From contig NZ_JANLJJ010000018.1 in NCBI RefSeq assembly GCF_029255545.1, positions 1 through 50,872 of the forward strand: a stretch of 50,872 nucleotides of DNA, given 5' to 3'. This DNA comes from Ferrovibrio sp. (GTDB lineage: Bacteria > Pseudomonadota > Alphaproteobacteria > Ferrovibrionales > Ferrovibrionaceae). Each line of letters opens with the position of its first letter. Position 1 is the stretch's first letter. The translations under genes and the position numbers were made by a program. The notes beneath the pieces were generated by a model. It did no database searches and was not told the DNA's origin. It saw only the letters and a list, made by a program, of their open reading frames with translations. Shown here in pieces: positions 41,126 through 50,872 of this stretch.

Positions 41126-41155
41126 AAAAAAGCCCCGCGCAAGCGGGGCTTTTTT
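41126..41155. terminator. Bidirectional terminator between lpxC and the XRE gene
   Basis: AAAAAAGCCCCGC (41126-41138), loop GCAA, GCGGGGCTTTTTT (41143-41155): a 13-bp perfect stem with A-run and T-run at the ends. It can stop lpxC (+) and the convergent XRE gene (-), which ends 25 bp away. Confidence 0.95.
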
Positions 41156-41179
41156 ATTCGGCAAAGTTCTGCCGGCAGC

Positions 41180-41581
41180 TCAGTCGGCGGCGCCGGCAGC
41201 TTCTTCCTCGTCCTTGTAGCGGCTGGCGATGCTTTTGATCAGGCCGGCCACGGCGGAACGGATCGTGGTGTCTTCGATATCGCTGAAATTGCGTACCAGT
41301 TCGATGGTCGAGCGGTTCTTGCCGCCATGCTCCATCGGCTTGCTTTCCAGCTTGGCTTCCAGGCCGTCGAAGAAATAGGCCATGTCGACCTGCAGGCGCT
41401 GGGCGATCTCGAACAGCCGGCCGGCGCTGACGCGATTGGCGCCGGTTTCGTATTTCTGTACCTGCTGGTACGAAATCTTCAGTGAGTTCGCGAGTTCTTC
41501 CTGGGTCAGGCCAAGTTCCGTGCGGCGGGCGCGAATCCGCTCACCGACATACTCATCAACACGCGTTGCGATCTTGCCCAT
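41180..41581 (-). CDS. XRE-family HTH regulator
   Basis: 133 aa. The helix-turn-helix spans about 13-67: VGERIRARRTELGLTQEELANSLKISYQQVQKYETGANRVSAGRLFEIAQRL, a Cro/C1-type domain close to the small alphaproteobacterial regulators of the PraR/PhrR type. The C-terminal part (68-133) is helical and ends in an acidic tail (KDEEEAAGAAD). Such proteins control stress, quorum or biofilm genes in rhizobia; the target here is unknown. It is convergent with lpxC and opens into the 453-bp gap upstream of bamD. Confidence 0.9.
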   Translation of the reverse strand: MGKIATRVDEYVGERIRARRTELGLTQEELANSLKISYQQVQKYETGANRVSAGRLFEIAQRLQVDMAYFFDGLEAKLESKPMEHGGKNRSTIELVRNFSDIEDTTIRSAVAGLIKSIASRYKDEEEAAGAAD

Positions 41582-42034
41582 AGTCTCACCTCATGGCGGG
41601 GCCGGTCGAACCGGCCTTTGAACACTGAGAACCGGCCGCAGCCGGCTTACTCTTCATATGGTGCCCGAAACCGGTCCTGCTGTCCGGGCTGGCATGACAC
41701 AGGGCGACAAAACGTCCGCACCCTGATCTAACTGCGGCCTATTCTATCCGTCTTTTTAGCCGGCGCTACTCGCGGCAGGCGATTAAACGTAAACGCAAAC
41801 TGTCCGAAACCGAGTGTCGGTACATGTAATAGGAGAATTTACAGATAGTGGAAATCGTTCAGAAGTATAGGTTGTAGTGAGGGGGGAAATTCTCAGGAAT
41901 ATTGCATACATAGCGGCCTGCCCTTGGGAAGGTTGTTCCAAAGGCGTAGCTGGCCAGGGGCTTATCGGCCCGACAGGTTGCCGAATCAGGCGGCAACCTT
42001 GATTTTCACAGGGCCCCATGCGACAGAATTCACC
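41582..42034. other. 453-bp gap between the XRE gene and bamD
   Basis: No credible gene, tRNA or known RNA was seen. Bases 41600-41700 hold GGCCGG-rich inverted pieces near the XRE promoter side (CCGGTCGAACCGG at about 41604). Bases 41760-41930 are AT-richer than the surroundings and hold TATAGG- and ATATTGCAT-like pieces, so promoters for the XRE gene and bamD probably lie there. A single clean hairpin (41975-41999) is listed separately. Confidence 0.5.
41975..41999. other. Hairpin upstream of bamD
   Basis: AGGTTGCCG (41975-41983), loop AATCAGG, CGGCAACCT (41991-41999): a perfect nine-base stem, followed by TGATTTTC. It could end a short upstream transcript or form part of the bamD 5' leader. 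It starts 60 bp before the chosen bamD ATG. Confidence 0.4.
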
Positions 42035-42949
42035 ATGCCGATGCTTCGCCGATTGGATTCGTCGCGGGTTGTGCCCTCCGCGCGCCGCGCTTTTGCCACT
42101 CCCGCCGTAAACCCGGGGGCGGCCGGGGGGCGTAGCCTGGGCATCAGGCTGGTCCTGCCGCTGTTTTTCTCTCTGGTCCTGGCTGCCTGCGGCGCCAAGG
42201 ATCCCCCCTATGTCGAGCGCCCGGTCGAGGAACTGTATAACACCGCCATGGACGCGGTGGCGGTGAGCGAATGGGAGGCGGCCGCCAGGGGATTCGATGA
42301 GGTCGAGCGGCAGCACCCCTATTCGGTCTGGGCCACGAAAGCCCAGTTGATGGCAGCCTATGCCCATTACCAGAAGAATTCCTACACCGACGCGATCTCG
42401 GCCGCCGAGCGGTTCATCCAGCTGCATCCCGGCAGCAAGGAAACGCCATACGCCTATTATCTGGTCGGAATCTGCTATTACGAGCAAATCACCGATGTCG
42501 GCCGCGACCAGAAGATCACCCAGCAGGCGCTGAACGCCCTGGAGGAGGTGGTGCGCCGCTATCCGAACAGCGAATATGCCCGCGATGCGCGCCTGAAAAT
42601 CGACCTGACCCGCGACCATCTCGCCGGCAAGGAAATGACGATCGGTCGTTATTATCTGCGCAGCGGCCAGCAGATCGCCGCGATCAACCGCTTCCGCGCG
42701 GTGATCGAGAAGTACCAGACCACCACCCATGTGCCAGAAGCCCTGCATCGCCTGGCCGAAGCCTATATGTCGCTGGGCGTTCTGGACGAAGCGCAGAATG
42801 TGGCGGCCGTGCTCGGTTACAACTATCCGGGCAGCGAATGGTATGTCGACACCTATACCCTGGTAACCGGCGAGGCGGTGCCCGGCACCAAGTCGGCGAA
42901 TGGCGAAAGCAAGGGCTGGTTCGGCCGCACCTGGAACTCGATTTTCTGA
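42035..42949 (+). CDS. bamD: Outer-membrane assembly lipoprotein BamD
   Basis: 304 aa from the ATG at 42035; ATG 42041 and GTG 42071 are in-frame alternatives and none has a good ribosome-binding site. The lipobox SLVLAACG puts the lipidated Cys at residue 52, an unusually long leader, which argues for a later start. Then come TPR-like helical repeats: EELYNTAMDAVAVSEWEAAARGFDEVERQHPYS and AYAHYQKNSYTDAISAAERFIQLHPGS, both typical BamD. BamD is the essential partner of BamA in folding outer-membrane proteins. It is followed 4 bp later by recN. Confidence 0.95.
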   Translation: MPMLRRLDSSRVVPSARRAFATPAVNPGAAGGRSLGIRLVLPLFFSLVLAACGAKDPPYVERPVEELYNTAMDAVAVSEWEAAARGFDEVERQHPYSVWATKAQLMAAYAHYQKNSYTDAISAAERFIQLHPGSKETPYAYYLVGICYYEQITDVGRDQKITQQALNALEEVVRRYPNSEYARDARLKIDLTRDHLAGKEMTIGRYYLRSGQQIAAINRFRAVIEKYQTTTHVPEALHRLAEAYMSLGVLDEAQNVAAVLGYNYPGSEWYVDTYTLVTGEAVPGTKSANGESKGWFGRTWNSIF

Positions 42950-42953
42950 CGCC

Positions 42954-46744
<3,791 letters not shown>

Positions 46745-46746
46745 CC

Positions 46747-47430
46747 ATGCTGGTGCAGCAGGCGATTCCGTCCGTCGATGCCGTATCCGGTGCTTCCGCC
46801 ATCGCGCTGGATTTCGAAACCGCCAGCCCCAGCGCCGGCAGCATCTGCTCGGTCGGCCTGGCCTGGATTGTTGGCGGGCAGGTGGCACAGACGGCGCATT
46901 GCCTGGTTCGCCCGCATGACATGCGCTTCGATCCCTGGCATGTCAGCATCCATGGCATCCAGCCCCATGACGTGGAATTCGAGCCGGAATTTCCTTTGGT
47001 GTGGGAGGAGTTGCTGCCGCATCTGGAGGCCACGCCTCTGCTGCTGGCCCATAACGCCCCCTTCGATATCGGCGTGCTGCGGGCAGCGCTGAACCATTAC
47101 GACCTGGCCTGGCCGACTCTCTCTTATCTCTGCACGGTGAAGATCGCCCGGGCCGCCTGGCCCGACCTGCCGAACCACAAATTACCCACGGTGGCCGAGC
47201 ATATCGGCGTCGCGCTGCAGCATCATGCGGCCGATAGCGATGCGGCGGCCTGTGCCGGCATCGCCCTGCGCGCCATGACGCATGCCGGCAGCGGCGACCT
47301 GATGGGATTGCTGCCGCGGTTTGGGATCAAGCCCGGCCGGCTGGAGCCGGGATATCACGAAGCCTGTTCTTCGGCGACGGAACGGCGTTCGGCCTTCCGC
47401 CGCCACCGTCCGCCGCCCTGGCTGCGCTGA
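46747..47430 (+). CDS. DEDDh-family 3'-5' exonuclease (DNA polymerase III epsilon-like)
   Basis: 227 aa from ATG 46747, two bases after the ligA stop. Exo I is IALDFETASP with D22 and E24; Exo II is LLAHNAPFDIGVLRAAL; Exo III is HHAADSDAAACAGIAL with H and D. This matches the exonuclease-domain family of DnaQ, which includes RNase T and the epsilon proofreading subunit, but no polymerase-binding tail is recognisable. The C-terminus (about 190-227) is Arg-rich and disordered-looking. A repair or trimming role beside recN and ligA is inference. Confidence 0.9.
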   Translation: MLVQQAIPSVDAVSGASAIALDFETASPSAGSICSVGLAWIVGGQVAQTAHCLVRPHDMRFDPWHVSIHGIQPHDVEFEPEFPLVWEELLPHLEATPLLLAHNAPFDIGVLRAALNHYDLAWPTLSYLCTVKIARAAWPDLPNHKLPTVAEHIGVALQHHAADSDAAACAGIALRAMTHAGSGDLMGLLPRFGIKPGRLEPGYHEACSSATERRSAFRRHRPPPWLR

Positions 47431-47434
47431 AGGC

Positions 47435-48139
47435 TCAGCCGCCCTTTTTCATCTCCGCCTCATAGCGCGCCTTGGTCTCGGCATTGGGTGGATAAAGGCC
47501 GGGCAGGGGCGTGCCTTTCTCGACCTCGCCCATGATCCAGGTTTCCAGCTTCTCCTGCTCCACGGCTTCGGCCGTCACTTCGGTCACCAGGGCCTGCGGG
47601 ATCAGCACGGCGCCATCGGCATCCAGCACGATCACGTCGCCGGGGAAGACGGCCACGCCGCCGCAGCCGATCGGCTCCTGCCAGTTCACGAAGGTCAGGC
47701 CGGCCACGCTGGGCGGCGCCGCGACGCCATCGCACCAGACCGGCAATTGCGTGCCGATCACCCCGGCGCCGTCGCGCACCACGCCATCGGTGACCAGGGC
47801 GGCCACGCCACGTTTCTGCATGCGGGCGCAGAGGATGTCGCCGAAGATGCCGGCATCCTTGATGCCCATGGCATCCACCACGGCGATGCAGCCTTCCGGC
47901 ATGTCCTCGATGGCGCCGCGCGTGGAGCGCGGCGAGGCCCAGCTGGCCGGCGTGGCGAGGTCCTCGCGGGCCGGCACGAAACGCAGGGTGAAAGCTTCGC
48001 CGACGATGCGCCTGTCCTGCGGCGTCAGTGGTTTGGCGCCGCGAAGCCACACGTTGCGCAGGCCCTTCTTGAGCAGGACCGTCGTAAGGGTCGCCGTGGT
48101 GACCAGTTCCAGGGCGGCCTTGATCCGTGCATCCAGCAT
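47435..48139 (-). CDS. RraA-family protein (ribonuclease regulator RraA or HMG aldolase-like)
   Basis: 234 aa; ATG 48139 with AAGGAG nine to fourteen bases upstream. LVTDGVVRDGAGVIG carries the Arg-Asp pair that binds pyruvate and the metal in the aldolase branch (HMG/CHA aldolases), and GGVAVFPGDVIVLDADGAVLIP is the family signature. The protein is longer than the 160-aa E. coli RNase E inhibitor RraA, with a helical C-terminal tail ending EMKKGG. That, and the intact R-D pair, favours an aldolase or oxaloacetate decarboxylase. It is convergent with the exonuclease gene (4-bp gap). Confidence 0.85.
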   Translation of the reverse strand: MLDARIKAALELVTTATLTTVLLKKGLRNVWLRGAKPLTPQDRRIVGEAFTLRFVPAREDLATPASWASPRSTRGAIEDMPEGCIAVVDAMGIKDAGIFGDILCARMQKRGVAALVTDGVVRDGAGVIGTQLPVWCDGVAAPPSVAGLTFVNWQEPIGCGGVAVFPGDVIVLDADGAVLIPQALVTEVTAEAVEQEKLETWIMGEVEKGTPLPGLYPPNAETKARYEAEMKKGG

Positions 48140-48239
48140 AATCGTCGCTCCTTCGCTCAGGAGAAGCAGGCTAGGCGTGGCGGCCCCGGACTGGCAAGCG
48201 GGGGAATCGGATTTTCTAAGGCTGCTTGCGCTGGATCAA

Positions 48240-50246
48240 TCAGGTCCCTAACGGGGCGGTCGCCTGTTTCAGCCAGGCACGCGTCTCGTCATCCAGCAGC
48301 GGCGCGATGTCGCGCCAGACCAGCGCATGATAGGCATCCATCCAGGCGACCTCGGCCGGCGTCAGCAGACCGAGATCGATCAGGCGGCGGTCGATGGGCG
48401 CGCGGGTCAGCGTCTCGAAGCCAAGCCAGCGTTTGCCGCTTTCGGCCTTCTCGGTCTCGACGCGCACGGCGACCAGGTTTTCGATGCGGATGCCGTAGCC
48501 GCCGGTCTTGTAATAACCCGGCTCGTTCGAGACGATCATGCCGGGCTTCAGCGGCACCGCGCTGCCGGCCTTGGCGATGCGCTGCGGGCCTTCATGTACC
48601 GACAGGTAGCTGCCGACGCCATGGCCGGTGCCATGATCGTAATCCAGCCCGATTTCCCATAATGGCTTGCGCGCCAGGGCATCGAGTTGCTGGCCGGCGG
48701 TGCCTTCGGGGAATTTCGCCATGGCGATGGCGATGTGGCCTTTCAGCACGCGGGTGAAGCGGTCGCGCATTTCCTCCGTCGGCGTGCCGATGGCTACTGT
48801 CCGCGTGATATCCGTGGTGCCGTCGGGATACTGGCCGCCGGAATCGACCAGATAGAGGCTGCCGCTTTCCAGGTTGCGGTTGGTGGCCTGGGTGACGCGG
48901 TAATGCACGATGGCGCCATTGGGCCCCGCGCCCGAGATCGTGCTGAACGACAGGTCGCGCAGGCCATTATCCAGCCGGCGGAAACTCTGCAGTTTGTCTG
49001 CCGCGCCGATCTCGTCGACCACAACGCCTTTCGCCGTCTGCTGGTCCAGCCAGGCCAGGAAACGCGTGATGGCGGCTCCATCGCGGCGATGCGCCGCGCG
49101 GGTGCCATCCAGTTCGGCGGTCGTCTTGCAGGCCTTGGGCAATAGGCAGGGATCTTCGGCGCGGACCAGTTTCGCGCCAGCCTGCTCCAGATGATGCAGG
49201 ATATAGGCGCCGCTGGTGGCGGGATCGACCTGTACCGTCTTGCCGGTCTCGCCCAATACGTCGAGGGCCGCCGCGAAGGCGGGTGGTTCATGCAGTCGCA
49301 CATCGTCCAGGTGAGCGTGGACTTCCGGCGTCAGTTTGCGGCTGTCGATATAGAGATCGACGTCGCCATTGGCGTCCATGACCGCCATCGAAAGCGGCAG
49401 CGGCGTATGCGGTACGTCGCCACCGCGGATATTCAGCAGCCAGGCAATCGATTCCGGCAGGGTGAGCACAACCGCCTCGACGCCGCGTGCCCTGATGCTT
49501 GTGGCAATCTCGGCGCGTTTATCTGCCGCCGTTCTGCCGGCCAGTGCGGTATCCTGTATCCGGACCGGGGCGAGTGGCGGTGGCGGTTGATCCTCCCAGA
49601 CCGCATCGATCGGGTTGCCGTCTGCCGCAACCAGTTCAGCGCCCACGCTGGCGCAGGCCGCGGCAAAGCGTTTCACGCTCTCTTCGGTATGCAGCCAGGG
49701 ATCGTAGGCGAGGCGGGCGTTGGGCCGGAGGGTGGCCTTTAGCCAGTCGACCGGCGGATTGTCGATACTGTGCAGTCGCTCGAACAAAGCGCCATCCACC
49801 TGCTGGGCCAGTTGCAGGGTGTAGCGGCCGTCGCTCCAGATCGCCGCCTTGTCGGTCAGCACGATAGCCAGCCCGGCCGAGCCGGTGAAACCAGTCAGCC
49901 AGCTCAGGCGCTGGGCCCGCAGGGGCACATATTCGCTCTGGTATTCGTCGGTCAGCGGCACGATCACGCCAGCCAGGCCACGTCGGGCCAGTTCGGCGCG
50001 TAAGCTCGCCAGCCGGCCGGCAACGGCGCTACGATCCTCGATGGCGGCGGCAAAGCGGGTGGCCAGCTCGGCCACCAGGGCGGCGGCCTTGTCGGCGGGC
50101 AGGGCCGCATCGGCCGGCAGCAGGGCGAGGCCGGGGAAACCATCGAAAACCCTCGGCGCGGCGGCAATCCCACGTAACCAATTGGTAAGCACGGGCGGCA
50201 GGCCGGCGGTGAGGGCGGAAAGCGGGCCTGGCTGATGCAGTGTCAT
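48240..50246 (-). CDS. Aminopeptidase P-family metallopeptidase (M24), with N-terminal extension
   Basis: 668 aa. Creatinase-like N-domain (about 75-200), a second copy (about 230-385) and the M24 pita-bread catalytic domain (about 390-610) with metal ligands in LVDSGGQYPDGTTDITRT (two Asp), GTGHGVGSYLSVHEGP (His), VSNEPGYYKTGGYGIRIEN (two Glu). It removes an N-terminal residue before proline. Usual alphaproteobacterial members begin near residue 75; here MTLHQPGPLSALTAGLPPVL plus an Ala-rich helix precede. The start has no clear ribosome-binding site, but no in-frame ATG follows nearby. Confidence 0.9.
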   Translation of the reverse strand: MTLHQPGPLSALTAGLPPVLTNWLRGIAAAPRVFDGFPGLALLPADAALPADKAAALVAELATRFAAAIEDRSAVAGRLASLRAELARRGLAGVIVPLTDEYQSEYVPLRAQRLSWLTGFTGSAGLAIVLTDKAAIWSDGRYTLQLAQQVDGALFERLHSIDNPPVDWLKATLRPNARLAYDPWLHTEESVKRFAAACASVGAELVAADGNPIDAVWEDQPPPPLAPVRIQDTALAGRTAADKRAEIATSIRARGVEAVVLTLPESIAWLLNIRGGDVPHTPLPLSMAVMDANGDVDLYIDSRKLTPEVHAHLDDVRLHEPPAFAAALDVLGETGKTVQVDPATSGAYILHHLEQAGAKLVRAEDPCLLPKACKTTAELDGTRAAHRRDGAAITRFLAWLDQQTAKGVVVDEIGAADKLQSFRRLDNGLRDLSFSTISGAGPNGAIVHYRVTQATNRNLESGSLYLVDSGGQYPDGTTDITRTVAIGTPTEEMRDRFTRVLKGHIAIAMAKFPEGTAGQQLDALARKPLWEIGLDYDHGTGHGVGSYLSVHEGPQRIAKAGSAVPLKPGMIVSNEPGYYKTGGYGIRIENLVAVRVETEKAESGKRWLGFETLTRAPIDRRLIDLGLLTPAEVAWMDAYHALVWRDIAPLLDDETRAWLKQATAPLGT

Positions 50247-50312
50247 GGGATAACCCGTTGCTGTGTCGTTGAAATTATGGGGCGGCAGAGGGCATTCGTC
50301 CAGACCAAGCTA

Positions 50313-50325
50313 TGCAGTTTCTGCA
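50313..50325 (+). promoter_or_regulatory. T-N11-A inverted repeat, possible LysR-type box
   Basis: TGCAG-TTT-CTGCA fits the T-N11-A rule of LysR-type sites. It is centred about 74 bp before the start predicted from a TTGTTT (50359-50364) and CAATAT (50381-50386) promoter of the DUF1127 gene, where LysR activators usually bind. In Brucella and relatives the LysR protein VtlR activates DUF1127 genes; no LysR gene is in this window. Confidence 0.4.
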
Positions 50326-50440
50326 ATACTGCGTAAGCAAACGATCATGGGTAAGTCATTGTTTTTTCATAGGTGCAGTGCAATATTCTGCCCGTGGCCG
50401 CGATGCACAGAGAAGCCCGGACCACAGAACGGAGACTACC

Positions 50441-50803
50441 ATGAACACCCTGCGCACCCAGACCGCTTTTGCCATCCCGGCCAACCTGGCGCCCATGAGC
50501 GCCGCCGAGATCGAGGCCTACGCGCGTCGTATCCGCGCCGAAGCCATTGCCAACCTGATCGTCGGCGCCTGGACCGCCCTGAAGGGCGTGACCACCCGCT
50601 TCAAGGCTTATCTCGCCCAGCAGCGTGCGATGGACGAACTGAACGGCCTCGACGACACCATGCTGCGCGATATCGGCCTCAGCCGCTCCCAGATCCCGGC
50701 CGCCGTGGCCGGCCTGATCGAGCGCCCGGCCCCGGTCGCCCATGTGAACGAGAACGTCGCCACCGCCAAGGTGACCCGCCTGGTGCCGCGCGAAGCGGCC
50801 TAA
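50441..50803 (+). CDS. DUF1127-domain small protein
   Basis: 120 aa from ATG 50441, with GGAG at 50431-50434; the frame extends upstream without a site. The DUF1127 core is TRFKAYLAQQRAMDELNGLDDTMLRDIGLSRSQIPAAV (about 51-88): a basic helix, then LDDxMLxDIGLxRxxI. DUF1127 proteins in alphaproteobacteria bind RNA or link phosphate, carbon and stress control. The N-terminal 50 residues, helical and Ala-rich, are longer than in the minimal 50-aa forms. The strand continues past the window with no gene seen. Confidence 0.9.
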   Translation: MNTLRTQTAFAIPANLAPMSAAEIEAYARRIRAEAIANLIVGAWTALKGVTTRFKAYLAQQRAMDELNGLDDTMLRDIGLSRSQIPAAVAGLIERPAPVAHVNENVATAKVTRLVPREAA

Positions 50804-50872
50804 AGCGGCAAAAGTTCCCCCCGCCGGTACCGGCTGAGTATCGCGTCCGCCTCTTCTGTCTCCTCCCCCTGA

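Noticed and set aside
50823-50834. GCCGGTACCGGC palindrome after the DUF1127 gene
   Set aside because: Twelve bases with no loop or T-run; too short to call a terminator or operator, and the window ends soon after.

Overview
This window is a GC-rich (roughly 65 percent by eye) chromosomal segment from an alphaproteobacterium, most likely of the Rhodospirillales or a neighbouring order. The evidence is the uninterrupted division and cell-wall cluster from mraZ to lpxC, the order rnpB-mraZ upstream of it, the lpxC, bamD, recN, ligA order downstream, the very long Ala/Pro-rich FtsZ linker and a DUF1127 gene. No genus can be fixed from the sequence alone. I saw no tRNA gene, insertion sequence, prophage, integrase, CRISPR array or abrupt base-composition break, so this is core chromosome with small accessory modules on the left.

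Left part (1 to about 19,000): the 3' end of metH with an overlapping GNAT acetyltransferase; a 479-aa protein that looks like a degenerate GGDEF/EAL-type regulator; two overlapping short-chain dehydrogenases; a BASS-type transporter divergent from an arsR-CDF efflux pair; a TerC-family membrane protein preceded by a structured leader; an AidB-like flavoprotein behind its TetR-type regulator; an outer-membrane beta-barrel; a small P-loop kinase-like protein; an AlkC-type DNA alkylation-repair protein; a fused HyuA-HyuB (5-oxoprolinase type) enzyme behind a winged-helix regulator; and a DMT-family permease. Three of these regulators sit beside clean inverted repeats that look like their operators.

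Middle (19,009 to 41,155): an AmpD-like amidase, RNase P RNA with its own promoter, a secreted ricin-like beta-trefoil protein on the other strand, then mraZ-rsmH-ftsL-ftsI-murE-murF-mraY-murD-ftsW-murG-murC-murB-ddl-ftsQ-ftsA-ftsZ, a strong terminator, and lpxC. The genes overlap or nearly touch, so translation is probably coupled through most of the cluster. Together they build UDP-MurNAc-pentapeptide (murB to murF, ddl), move it onto lipid (mraY, murG), and assemble the divisome (ftsL, I, W, Q, A, Z). lpxC is the committed step of lipid A synthesis. Four TGGGN-type MraZ boxes with exact 10-bp spacing overlap the mraZ promoter.

Right part (41,156 to 50,872): a small XRE regulator, a 453-bp gap with one hairpin, then bamD, recN, ligA and a DEDDh exonuclease; convergent RraA-like and aminopeptidase P-like genes; and a DUF1127 gene with a possible LysR-type box.

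I did not find a clearly new multi-gene system. The best leads are the arsR control region (a 16-bp perfect inverted repeat spanning the -10 box and the start codon of an apparently leaderless mRNA), the terC leader RNA, the degenerate GGDEF/EAL protein and the long-loop hairpin between ftsA and ftsZ.
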